Part shown: positions 1 to 6,422 of the stretch, one piece after another | Numbering within the stretch: position 1 is the stretch's first letter | Layout of the letters: each line of letters opens with the position of its first letter | From: JBDSLU01 sp039916225 | Lineage (GTDB): Bacteria; Acidobacteriota; Vicinamibacteria; Vicinamibacterales; Vicinamibacteraceae | Length of the DNA stretch: 8,276 nucleotides | Assembly: GCA_039916225.1 (NCBI GenBank) | Contig: JBDSLU010000171.1 | Location: 1-8,276 of the forward strand | Direction of reading: 5' to 3' | Program-made: the position numbers and the translations under genes | The notes under the pieces: generated by a model | Seen by the model: only the letters and a program-made list of their open reading frames with translations | Told to the model about the DNA's origin: nothing | Databases searched by the model: none

Positions 1-24
1 CCACTCTGGTCATTCCTGACAGCT

Positions 25-30
25 TACAAT
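25..30 (+). promoter_or_regulatory. Possible -10 element (TACAAT), leaderless start
   Basis: TACAAT matches the sigma-70 -10 consensus at five of six positions. It lies in a locally AT-rich 36-nt edge, in contrast to the GC-rich gene. It ends 6 nt before the GTG at 37, which would place transcription start at or very near the start codon. That would fit the absence of a ribosome binding site. No good -35 hexamer is visible at normal spacing, so this is only a candidate. Confidence 0.25.
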
Positions 31-36
31 TTCACG

Positions 37-2079
37 GTGGCGCCTTCCTCCCTCGCCGCGCTCGTCAACGTCGTCGGCTTCCTGCTGGGCACGGCGCTCT
101 ACGGGCTGCTGCTCGGCACGGTGTTGCGGACCGGCGCCGACTCGCCGTCTCCTGGCGGCGGGCCGGCGCCATCGCGGCTGCTCCTCCTGACGGCGGTGCT
201 CGGGCTGACCTGGAACCTCGGAGCGCTGTGGATCCAGATCGTCGATCCCACTCTGCTGGCTCCCGCCACGCGGGCGATTTTCGCCACCGCCGTGGGCGCT
301 CTCGGCTTCCTGCCGGCGGTGGTCGTCCACTCGGTACTGGCGCCGCTGCCGGCCGGGTCCGAAGGCCCGGGATCGACGGTGGCCGTGCCACGCAGCAGAC
401 CCGGCACGGGCTGGATCGCGGCGGCCTACGCGTTGAGCGCGGCCGCCGCCCTTGTCCAGGCCGTCGCCGTCGGCTCGCCCGCGCCGCTGCCGGCCCCGGC
501 CGGACTCTGGCTCCTCACCGGCGGCTTCGTCGCGCTGGTCGCCGCCCTGCTCATGCTGTCTCCGGTCGCGACCCGCGAGGGACGGCCGCTCTGGGTGCTG
601 GCCTTGTCCGTCTTCGCGGTTTCGGCGCTCCACCTCGGCCAGCACACTGGCCGTGAATCCTGGCCCATCGAACTGGTCGGACACCATGCCTCGATGCCGC
701 TCGCGGTGGCGATCCTGCTCCGCGACTACCGCTTCGCGCTGGCCGACATCTTCCTGAAGCGGGCGCTGTCGCTGACGCTGGTCGTGGTCGTCATCGCCAC
801 CACGCACGCGGCCATCGGGCTGCGCTTTCTGCCGACCGCCGATGTCGCGGTGACGACCTACCTGCTCGGCCTGGTGCTGGCCGCGGTGCTGCTCCAGGAA
901 CCGGCGCGTGCCTTCGGGGCGTGGGTGGTCGACACGGTGGTGCTGCGCCGGCCCGACACGTCGACGGTCATCCGCGGCGTCGAAGCCGAACTGGCCGGTG
1001 TCGCCGAGCTGGACGCCATCCCGGCGATCGCGGCGGCCCGCCTCGGCGCCGCGCTCGATGCCGCCTGGATCGAGGCGCGCGTGGTGGTCGACGCGTTGCG
1101 TCCGCGCGATCTCGGGGCTCGGGTCCTGGCCGGCGCCGAGGCCGCGCGCTTCGCCGCCGAGACGCGCACGCGACGGCTCGACGGTGCCGAGCCGAACGCG
1201 CCGCCACGCACGCCGGTCGCCGCGATCGTCGCCGTCCCCACCGTCGACTCGCCGCTGCACGTCTGGTGGGTCGGACCGCTGACTGGAGGACGGCGCTGGC
1301 TGTCGGACGACGTGGCGCTCGCCGAATCGGTCGCCTTCCTCACCGCCCGGCGGCTCGATGCGCTGCGCGTCGCCGACGAGCGCTACGCCGCCGCCCTGCG
1401 CGAACGGCAGATCGGCCAGCTCGCCACTGAGGCCGAGTTGCGCGCACTCCGCGCCCAGCTGAACCCGCACTTCCTGTTCAACGCGCTGACCACCATCGGC
1501 TACCTGATCCAGGTCGCGCCGGCCAAGGCGCAGAGCACGCTGATGCGCCTCACCAGCCTGTTGCGCGGCGTGCTGCGACGCAGCAGCACCGAGTTCTCGC
1601 GCCTCGGTGACGAAATCGCCCTGGTCCAGGCCTATCTCGAGATCGAAGAGGCGCGCTTCGAGGAACGGCTTCGCGTCCGCATCGCCGTCGACCCCGCGCT
1701 GCACGACGTGATGATCCCCTCGCTGCTGATTCAGCCGCTGGTCGAGAACGCCGTCAAGCACGGCATCGCCCCACTCGCCGCGGGAGGCGTGGTCGACGTG
1801 CGGGCGGCGCTCGACCCGCGGCCCGACGGGCAGGCGCTGCTGCGCATCGTCGTCCGCGACTCCGGCGTCGGCCACGCCGCGCAGACGCCGTTCGATCCGC
1901 CCGGCGAAGGCCTCGGCCTCGCCAATGTCGCCCAGCGACTGCGCGCCCACTTCGGCGACGCCGCGACGCTGACCATCGACGCGGTGCCGGGCACCGGCAC
2001 CATCGTCGAACTGGCGCTGCCGGTGCGCGCACCGCGGCCCGACCTGGCCGTGCCGGCCGCCGCGCGGAGGACCGAATGA
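37..2079 (+). CDS. LytS-like sensor histidine kinase, multi-pass membrane
   Basis: Sensor kinase of a two-component system, expected to sit in the inner membrane, autophosphorylate on His and pass the phosphate to the regulator encoded next. Residues 1-290 hold about eight or nine hydrophobic segments (near 6-30, 47-69, 77-103, 124-145, 157-177, 184-202, 243-262 and 269-287). Residues 310-445 look like a degenerate GAF-type domain, followed by a short coiled coil. The His_kinase motif LNPHFLFNAL puts the phosphoacceptor at His478. The HATPase region shows the N box QPLVENAVKHG (Asn571), DSGVG (Asp608) and GEGLGLANV (from Gly623). The GTG at 37 is the first usable start, but the frame is open to the left edge, so the true start could lie outside. 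No Shine-Dalgarno precedes it. The signal sensed cannot be read from sequence. Family call is firm; the start is less certain. Confidence 0.93.
   Translation: MAPSSLAALVNVVGFLLGTALYGLLLGTVLRTGADSPSPGGGPAPSRLLLLTAVLGLTWNLGALWIQIVDPTLLAPATRAIFATAVGALGFLPAVVVHSVLAPLPAGSEGPGSTVAVPRSRPGTGWIAAAYALSAAAALVQAVAVGSPAPLPAPAGLWLLTGGFVALVAALLMLSPVATREGRPLWVLALSVFAVSALHLGQHTGRESWPIELVGHHASMPLAVAILLRDYRFALADIFLKRALSLTLVVVVIATTHAAIGLRFLPTADVAVTTYLLGLVLAAVLLQEPARAFGAWVVDTVVLRRPDTSTVIRGVEAELAGVAELDAIPAIAAARLGAALDAAWIEARVVVDALRPRDLGARVLAGAEAARFAAETRTRRLDGAEPNAPPRTPVAAIVAVPTVDSPLHVWWVGPLTGGRRWLSDDVALAESVAFLTARRLDALRVADERYAAALRERQIGQLATEAELRALRAQLNPHFLFNALTTIGYLIQVAPAKAQSTLMRLTSLLRGVLRRSSTEFSRLGDEIALVQAYLEIEEARFEERLRVRIAVDPALHDVMIPSLLIQPLVENAVKHGIAPLAAGGVVDVRAALDPRPDGQALLRIVVRDSGVGHAAQTPFDPPGEGLGLANVAQRLRAHFGDAATLTIDAVPGTGTIVELALPVRAPRPDLAVPAAARRTE
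2066..2070 (+). promoter_or_regulatory. Ribosome binding site for the response regulator
   Basis: GGAGG lies 5 nt before the ATG at 2076, inside the last codons of the kinase gene. It supports that ATG and re-initiation at the ATGA overlap (2076-2079). Confidence 0.7.
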
Positions 2080-2855
2080 GCGCTGCGCCGCTGCGGTTGG
2101 TGCTGGCCGACGACGAGCGCCCGGCCCGCCTCGCCCTCGCCGGACTCGTCGCCGGCTGTCCCGGCGTGACGATCGTCGGCGAGGCCGCCAACGGCGCCGA
2201 AGCCATCGCCGTGATCGAGCGCGAGCGGCCCGACCTCGCCCTGCTCGATCTGCAGATGCCCGAAGTCGACGGGCTCGGCGTGGTGCGGCTGGTGAAGCCC
2301 GAGTGCCTGCCGCTGGTCGCGTTCGTCACCGCCTTCGACGAGTTCGCCGTGCAGGCGTTCGAGCTGAACGCGGTCGACTACCTGCTCAAGCCGGTCGAAC
2401 CGGCCCGCCTCGCCGCCACCATCGCCCGCGCCCGTGAGCGGCTCGACGGCTCGGCACCGCGGCCCGAGACCGATCGGGTGCGAGCGGCCGTCGACGCTAT
2501 CGAGCGACGGCAGACGACGCGTCTGACCCGCGTCCCGGTGCGGCGCCGCGACGACATCCTGCTGCTCCCGATCGGCCAGGTGGCTTCGTTCGTCGCCGAC
2601 GGCGAACTGGTCCACGTCGCGACGCTGAAGGGCGAGCGGTTCGTGATCACCCACGCGCTCAAGGACATCGAAGCGCGTCTCGATCCAGCCCGCTGGGTGC
2701 GGCTCGAGCGCGGCGCGATCGTCGCCGTCGATGCCATCGCCAAGGTCAGCCCGCTGCCCGGCGGCACCTACCTGGTCTCACTGAGCAACGGTCAGGACGT
2801 GCGCTCGAGCCGACAGCACTCGCGCGTGCTGCGCGAGCAGTATCTGCGTCTGTGA
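2076..2855 (+). CDS. LytTR family DNA-binding response regulator
   Basis: Cytoplasmic transcription regulator and likely partner of the kinase just upstream, whose stop codon its ATG overlaps (ATGA). The receiver domain spans about residues 6-122. It has the acidic pair Asp12/Asp13, phosphoacceptor Asp58 in LLDLQMP, Thr85 and Lys105 in the LLKP motif, so it should be phosphorylatable. A linker rich in Arg and Ala follows. The C-terminal LytTR domain (about 150-259) shows the usual pattern of a short hydrophobic strand, an effector strand (FVADGELVHV) and a TLKDIEARLDP-like region (here ITHALKDIEARLDPARW). In the segment that usually reads as F-x-R-x-H-R-S, this protein has WVRLERGAIV, with Glu211 in place of His. 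Its length of 259 residues is normal for the family. Target genes are unknown; autoregulation is possible but not shown. Confidence 0.95.
   Translation: MSAAPLRLVLADDERPARLALAGLVAGCPGVTIVGEAANGAEAIAVIERERPDLALLDLQMPEVDGLGVVRLVKPECLPLVAFVTAFDEFAVQAFELNAVDYLLKPVEPARLAATIARARERLDGSAPRPETDRVRAAVDAIERRQTTRLTRVPVRRRDDILLLPIGQVASFVADGELVHVATLKGERFVITHALKDIEARLDPARWVRLERGAIVAVDAIAKVSPLPGGTYLVSLSNGQDVRSSRQHSRVLREQYLRL
2819..2837 (+). repeat. GC-rich hairpin near the end of the regulator gene
   Basis: CTCGCGC (2819-2825) and GCGCGAG (2831-2837) form a perfect 7-bp stem with a 5-nt loop. It lies within the last codons of the response regulator and has no T tract, so it is not a standard intrinsic terminator. 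Its core is repeated just past the stop codon (2856-2869). Confidence 0.4.
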
Positions 2856-2869
2856 GCGCGTGCTGCGCG
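2822..2869. repeat. 14-bp direct repeat across a stop codon
   Basis: The 14-mer GCGCGTGCTGCGCG occurs at 2822-2835 and again at 2856-2869. The first copy is inside the regulator gene. The second fills nearly all of the 15-nt gap between the convergent stop codons. It may reflect a small local duplication or a shared transcript-end structure for both strands. Chance is possible given the GC content. Confidence 0.4.
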
Positions 2870-2870
2870 T

Positions 2871-3446
2871 CTACGACGCCGACTTCGTGGCCGGCTTCGG
2901 CGCGAAGCGCTCGCGCATCAGCGCGTTCACCTGCTCCGACTGACCGCGGGGAATGCTGAGCGAGCGCCAGTGGGCGCTGGCGACGTGCTTGGCCAGCAAG
3001 ACGATCTGGCCGACGTGGCTGGCGGTGTGGGCCAGCGAGCGGAGCGCCGCCCGCGGCACGCTGTGCGGTTCGGCCCGGATCAGCACCGTGCGCGTGAGAT
3101 CGTCGGGCGTCATCCGATCGAGCGACTCGAAATGGCACGTCCAGGCGGCGTCCCAGCGCGTCATCAGCGAGGCGCGGGTGTCGTCCGGCTCCAGCTCGAA
3201 CTCGCCATCGCGGTGGCGGTCCGGCTTCTCGCCGTCGGTGACATAGAAGTTGGTCCAGCGCGATCGCAGGTTGCTGGCCACGTGCTTGACGATCAGCGCC
3301 AAGCTGTTGGCCTCGGCATCCAAGGTGAAGAAGAAGCCGGCGTCGTCGACCTGGGCCAGCGCCTGGTCGGCGAGGTCCTTGTAGCGGCGCGCTTCACCGC
3401 GCAGCTCGTCGATGAACATGGCGTCGGGCGCTATCGGATCGGCCAT
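2871..3446 (-). CDS. DUF1572 family protein (DinB-like fold)
   Basis: A 191-residue cytoplasmic protein recognised as DUF1572, a branch of the DinB/YfiT-like four-helix metal-binding superfamily. Supporting motifs are ANSLALIVKHVASNLRSRW, the TDGEKPDRHRDGEFE segment and HTASHVGQIVLLAKHV. The likely metal ligands are His55, His140 and His144, the classic three-histidine arrangement. No reaction is established for this subfamily; related DinB-fold enzymes include thiol transferases and hydrolases. The ATG at 3446 is the longest start clear of the divergent gene. The second Met (residue 10, codon 3417-3419) would begin nearer to where family members usually start, and no strong ribosome binding site decides between them. 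The gene stands alone, divergent from msrA and convergent with the regulator. Confidence 0.85.
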   Translation of the reverse strand: MADPIAPDAMFIDELRGEARRYKDLADQALAQVDDAGFFFTLDAEANSLALIVKHVASNLRSRWTNFYVTDGEKPDRHRDGEFELEPDDTRASLMTRWDAAWTCHFESLDRMTPDDLTRTVLIRAEPHSVPRAALRSLAHTASHVGQIVLLAKHVASAHWRSLSIPRGQSEQVNALMRERFAPKPATKSAS

Positions 3447-3513
3447 GGCTCAGTATGCCGCCGTCGACACCGTCCAGGCCAGCCTGACATCGAGGGATCG
3501 GGAGTACACTGAC
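3447..3513. other. Divergent intergenic region (DUF1572 gene / msrA)
   Basis: This 67-nt region must hold promoters for both directions if the flanking genes are not read from further away. On the plus strand, CTGACA (3484-3489) resembles a -35 box and TACACT (3505-3510) a weak -10, but their 15-nt spacing is short and the -10 would crowd the msrA start. On the minus strand, CATACT lies about 6 nt before the DUF1572 ATG with no clear -35. None of these is convincing. Confidence 0.3.
3500..3504 (+). promoter_or_regulatory. Ribosome binding site deciding the msrA start
   Basis: GGGAG lies 9 nt before the ATG at 3514 and 15 nt before the alternative ATG at 3520. This favours 3514 as the msrA start. 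Confidence 0.55.
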
Positions 3514-4182
3514 ATGGCTATGTGGTTCGATTCTCGCAAGCTCAAATTACCGACGGCCGCCGACGCGCTGCCTGGGCGCAGCACCGCGATGAAAGTGCCG
3601 GCGACGCACCATGTGACGGGGGCGGCGCTCGAGCCGCCCTTCCCCGCCGGCGCCGAGATCGTGCTGTTCGGGATGGGCTGTTTCTGGGGTGCCGAGCGCA
3701 AGTTCTGGACGATCGACGGCGTGCTGTCGACGGCGGTCGGCTATGCCGGCGGGCCGACCCCCAACCCGAGCTACGAGGAAGTGTGCTCGGGCGGCACCGG
3801 CCATACCGAAGTGGTGCAGGTGGTCTACGACCCGAGGCGCATTCCGTTCGCCGTGCTGCTGAAGACGTTCTGGGAGAACCACGACCCGACCCACGGCATG
3901 CGCCAGGGCAACGACGTCGGGACGCAGTATCGCTCGGCCATCTACACCACCACGCCGGGGCAGCTGGCCGAGGCCAAGGCCTCGAAGGACGCCTATCAGC
4001 AGGCGCTGCTCGCGGCCAACCACGGCGCGGTCACCACCGAGGTGGCCGGCGCGCCGACGTTCTACTACGCCGAGGGCTACCACCAGCAGTACCTGTCGAA
4101 GAACCCGCGCGGCTACTGCGGAATCGGCGGCACCGGTGTCTCGTGCCCGGTCGGCGTCGCGGCGGTCGGCGGAGGCGCGTGA
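3514..4182 (+). CDS. msrA: Peptide methionine-S-sulfoxide reductase MsrA
   Basis: Reduces the S epimer of methionine sulfoxide, free or in proteins, back to methionine using thioredoxin; part of oxidative damage repair. The 222-residue protein carries the catalytic motif GMGCFWGAERKFW (Cys56), EEVCSGGTGHTEVVQVVYDP, WENHDPTHGMRQGNDVGTQYRS and a C-terminal NPRGYCGIGGTGVSCP. Its Cys202 and Cys211 match the recycling cysteines of E. coli-type three-cysteine enzymes. The N-terminal segment ADALPGRSTAMKV resembles the same region of E. coli MsrA, which supports a start at 3514 (or 3520) rather than the in-frame ATG at 3412, which would overlap the divergent gene. No signal peptide is seen, so it should be cytoplasmic. 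It is the first gene of a three-gene unit, and its stop overlaps the next start (GTGA). No fused MsrB domain is present. Confidence 0.96.
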   Translation: MAMWFDSRKLKLPTAADALPGRSTAMKVPATHHVTGAALEPPFPAGAEIVLFGMGCFWGAERKFWTIDGVLSTAVGYAGGPTPNPSYEEVCSGGTGHTEVVQVVYDPRRIPFAVLLKTFWENHDPTHGMRQGNDVGTQYRSAIYTTTPGQLAEAKASKDAYQQALLAANHGAVTTEVAGAPTFYYAEGYHQQYLSKNPRGYCGIGGTGVSCPVGVAAVGGGA

Positions 4183-4652
4183 GCGTCGCCACGACCATCC
4201 TCCTCGATCGGCTCTCGGCGCTCGTCGGGCTGTTCGACCGCGGCAGTCTGGATCTGCCGGACGGCACCCTCACTCACGACACCTCGTTCCGCCTGAACGG
4301 CGTGGCCTACGATGCCGCCCTGGGTCGCCCGGCCGGCGATCCGCTGGCCCGGCTGGTCGCCCGTGGCTCGGGCGGCTATCGCTTCCTGTTCAAGGCGTTG
4401 CGCTTCGCGCTCCCCGACGCCAGGCTCGACGTCGGCGCGCTCGAACGCACGAGCCTGGAGGTCGGCTGCCGATTGGCCGGCCCGGCCCGTCTGGACGGCA
4501 CGCTCCGCGGCACCGGTGAGGCGTTCTCGTCGGACGTGCACCTGTCCTTCACCTTCGACGACCTGGGACGCCTGTCGGCTATCGACGCCGATCTCGACCC
4601 GGCGCAGGTGGCGCGGATCCAGGCGGCCCGGCTGGCGGAGGCAACCGCGTGA
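4179..4652 (+). CDS. Hypothetical protein, possible NTF2/SnoaL-like fold
   Basis: A 157-residue protein I do not recognise. It starts with GTG, overlapping the msrA stop (GTGA); GGAGG ends 3 nt before, a tight spacing. It ends in another GTGA overlap with the transglycosylase gene, so it is tightly coupled on both sides. It has no signal peptide or membrane segment and looks cytoplasmic. An N-terminal helix (about 4-20) is followed by a DGTLTHDTSFRLNG strand region. The alternating strands from about 90 to 138 end in FTFDDLGRLSAIDADLDPA. This last segment resembles the final strand of NTF2/SnoaL-like domains, where a 'D-x-x-G-R-I' turn leads into the last strand, but the match is weak. Composition matches the neighbours, so it is a real gene. 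Function unknown. Confidence 0.75.
   Translation: MSVATTILLDRLSALVGLFDRGSLDLPDGTLTHDTSFRLNGVAYDAALGRPAGDPLARLVARGSGGYRFLFKALRFALPDARLDVGALERTSLEVGCRLAGPARLDGTLRGTGEAFSSDVHLSFTFDDLGRLSAIDADLDPAQVARIQAARLAEATA
4637..4641 (+). promoter_or_regulatory. Ribosome binding site for the transglycosylase
   Basis: GGAGG lies 7 nt before the GTG at 4649, inside the last codons of the preceding gene. It supports the GTG start over later in-frame codons. Confidence 0.7.
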
Positions 4653-5899
4653 GGCGCGCGGCGGCGCGGGCAACCCGAATCGGTCGCGCGTTCTGCACCG
4701 CTGCCGCGCCGGCAATCGTCCTCGGGCTCGCGCTGGCGCGGCCCGCCGTCGCGCAAGGCGTGCCGCCGGCAGCGACGCCCGCGAACACCGCACCGGTACC
4801 GGCCTCGCCGACGCCGACGTCGGCCGAAGCTGCGGCGGCAACGCCCACCACCCCGACACCGACGCCGTCGCCACATGACCCGGCGTTTGCCGCCTGGCTC
4901 GACGCCCTGCGCGGCGACGCCACCGCCGCGGGCATCCGGCCAGCCACCATCGACGCGGCGTTCGCGACGATCGTGGCGCAGCCGGTCGTCCTGGAGCGCG
5001 ATCGCAGCCAGGCCGAGTTCACGTTGACACTCGGCCAGTACGTCAGCCGTCGCCTCACGCCGGCCCTGCTCCGCCTGTCGAAGCAGCACGCCGAGCGCCA
5101 GCGGGCGCTGCTCGCGCGCGTCGAGAAGGCGCACCAGGTGCCACGGTCGATCCTGGTCGCGGTGTGGGGTCTCGAATCGAACTTCGGCAAGTTCGCCGGC
5201 GTCCGGCCGACCGTGCCGGTGCTGGCGACGCTCGCCTACGACGGCCGGCGCGCCGCGCTCTTCCGCGGCGAGCTGCTGAACGCGCTGCGCATCCTCGATC
5301 GCGGCGACATCGAGCTCGAGCGGCTCAAGGGATCGTGGGCCGGCGCGATGGGCCAGCCGCAGTTCCTGCCATCGAGCTATTTGAAGTTCGCGCAGGACTT
5401 CGACGGCGACGGCCGCCGCGACATCTGGACGTCGCTGCCCGACGTGTTCGCGTCGATCGCGGCCTACATGGCGTCGAACGGCTGGGCGAACGGCGAGTCG
5501 TGGGGGCGCCGCGTCAAGCTGCCGGCGGATTTCGACGCGCGGCTCGGCAGCAGGGCGCCGCTGCGCAGCGAAGGGTGCCGGGCCGTGCGGCAATTGACCG
5601 AGCCGATGCTCCTGAATGAGTGGCGGGCGCTCGGCGTCCGCACCGCCAAGGGCGCGGTGCTGCCGAAGGCGTCGATGGCGGCCTCGCTGCTGCGCGTCGA
5701 CCAGGAAACCTTCCTCGTCTATCGCAACTACGAGACCCTGCTCACCTACAACTGCGCCCACTCCTACGCCATTGCGGTGGGGCTGCTGTCCGACCGGCTC
5801 GAGGGCCGGGTCGAGAGCTGGCCGGCCGCGAAGAAGGCGGCCAAGCCGGCGCGGACGGCCAAGCGTCCGGTCGGGCGCAGCCGGACGCGACGCCGCTAG
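4649..5899 (+). CDS. Secreted lytic murein transglycosylase, MltB/SLT_2 family
   Basis: Cleaves the MurNAc-GlcNAc bond of peptidoglycan with formation of 1,6-anhydro-MurNAc; acts in the periplasm. The 416-residue protein has a basic, hydrophobic signal peptide with a probable cleavage after Ala-Val-Ala35. There is no lipobox at the cleavage site, so it looks soluble rather than lipid-anchored like E. coli MltB. A Pro/Thr/Ala-rich linker covers about 36-75. The SLT_2 domain follows (about 80-385). It contains catalytic Glu176 in VWGLESNFGKF, the motif AGAMGQPQFLPSSYLKFA (Gly235-Gln236 region), an EF-hand-like DFDGDGRRDIW, and YNCAHSYAIAVGLLSDRL near the end. The last ~30 residues are strongly basic (Lys/Arg/Ala), which might bind cell-wall polymers or nucleic acid; family members do not need such a tail. 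The start is GTG, overlapping the previous stop. It is last in the msrA unit. Confidence 0.93.
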   Translation: MRRAAARATRIGRAFCTAAAPAIVLGLALARPAVAQGVPPAATPANTAPVPASPTPTSAEAAAATPTTPTPTPSPHDPAFAAWLDALRGDATAAGIRPATIDAAFATIVAQPVVLERDRSQAEFTLTLGQYVSRRLTPALLRLSKQHAERQRALLARVEKAHQVPRSILVAVWGLESNFGKFAGVRPTVPVLATLAYDGRRAALFRGELLNALRILDRGDIELERLKGSWAGAMGQPQFLPSSYLKFAQDFDGDGRRDIWTSLPDVFASIAAYMASNGWANGESWGRRVKLPADFDARLGSRAPLRSEGCRAVRQLTEPMLLNEWRALGVRTAKGAVLPKASMAASLLRVDQETFLVYRNYETLLTYNCAHSYAIAVGLLSDRLEGRVESWPAAKKAAKPARTAKRPVGRSRTRRR

Positions 5900-5911
5900 C
5901 GGCCGGCCGCT
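5898..5911. repeat. 14-bp perfect palindrome at a convergent gene end
   Basis: AGCGGCCGGCCGCT is its own reverse complement. It spans the end of the transglycosylase stop codon and the first bases of the 43-nt convergent gap. It could be one part of a transcript-end structure or a chance GC palindrome. Confidence 0.45.
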
Positions 5912-5923
5912 CGACCGCCGGCC
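5901..5923. terminator. Candidate bidirectional terminator hairpin
   Basis: GGCCGGC (5901-5907) and GCCGGCC (5917-5923) form a 7-bp all-GC stem with a 9-nt loop in the 43-nt gap between two convergent genes. No T tract follows on either strand, so it is not a textbook intrinsic terminator. Position is the main argument; it would serve both the transglycosylase unit and the minus-strand unit. Confidence 0.35.
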
Positions 5924-5942
5924 AGCCCGCGCCCCCAATCCG

Positions 5943-6422
5943 CTACATCCGGTTCGAATCGTCGAAGGTCACGGCGACCTTGGCGTCCTTGCCCGGCTTC
6001 ACGCCTTCGGGCGCGCCCGCCGCCATCCCGTGGAGGCTGACCGGCGTACCCGGCGGCGGTGGACCCTCGCGGTTGTACTTGCCGGTGTCGTCGTAGACGA
6101 CGGCGATGTAGACCACCGGAGGCAGGTCGGCGAACGAAAAGTGCCCGCCGTTCGTCTCGACCGTGCCGACCGCGACCGGCGTGCTGGCCTCAGTGATGTT
6201 CGGGTCGGTGAAGAGGAAGATCGAGACCTCGTGCTCGGTCGAGACCTCGCCCTTGCCGGCATAGGTCACGGTGACGTCGAGCGAGTGCTCCCCCGCCGGG
6301 GCCGGAGCAGGGGTCGCGGCCGCTGCCGGCGCCGGCGCTTGGGCGAAGGCCAGGAGCGGCAGACCGGCCAAAGAGATCGCGGCGATGGCCGCGGGAACGA
6401 GCGTGCGTGAGCGTCTGCTCAT
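5943..6422 (-). CDS. Small secreted protein, possible beta-sandwich
   Basis: A 159-residue exported protein whose precise family I do not recognise. Residues 1-27 are a clear signal peptide (basic start, hydrophobic core, likely cleavage after Ala-Phe-Ala27), followed by an Ala/Pro-rich linker to about residue 44. The mature part is rich in beta-strand patterns: HSLDVTVTYAG, EVSIFLFTD, HFSFADLPPVVYIAVVYDDTG and DAKVAVTFDD. That layout suggests a transthyretin-like or carboxypeptidase-regulatory-like sandwich, with a loop GPPPPGTPVSLHG. This fold is inference. The ATG at 6422 overlaps the stop of the upstream DinB gene (ATGA) and follows an AAGGGA ribosome binding site, so the start is well supported. 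It is last in the propeller operon and probably acts in the periplasm. Confidence 0.8.
   Translation of the reverse strand: MSRRSRTLVPAAIAAISLAGLPLLAFAQAPAPAAAATPAPAPAGEHSLDVTVTYAGKGEVSTEHEVSIFLFTDPNITEASTPVAVGTVETNGGHFSFADLPPVVYIAVVYDDTGKYNREGPPPPGTPVSLHGMAAGAPEGVKPGKDAKVAVTFDDSNRM

Noticed and set aside
10..1950. 646-residue open frame on the minus strand opposite the sensor kinase
   Set aside because: Its translation is low-complexity Arg/Gly/Asp/Gln-rich with no domain motifs, as expected for the shadow of a GC-rich gene. The plus-strand frame has full kinase motifs.
1731..2654. 307-residue minus-strand open frame across the kinase/regulator junction
   Set aside because: It spans two firmly assigned plus-strand genes and shows no family motif.
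2953..3512. Plus-strand open frames opposite the DUF1572 gene
   Set aside because: The minus-strand frame carries DUF1572 motifs with the three-His site; the plus frames are shadows.
3412..3513. Upstream in-frame ATG extending msrA to 256 residues
   Set aside because: It would overlap the start of the divergent DUF1572 gene, has no homology to MsrA, and lacks the ribosome binding site seen before 3514.
3522..4178. Plus-strand frame running through msrA into the 157-residue gene
   Set aside because: The part before 4179 is an out-of-frame Arg-rich shadow of msrA; only the part from the GTG at 4179 looks like protein.
4750..4875. Repetitive-looking Pro/Thr/Ala codons, possible tandem repeat
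   Set aside because: It is a low-complexity linker after a signal peptide, with no regular DNA repeat unit.
4376..5938. 520-residue open frame on the minus strand opposite the transglycosylase
   Set aside because: The opposite frame encodes a clear MltB-family enzyme. This frame has Arg-rich shadow composition and no recognisable domain.
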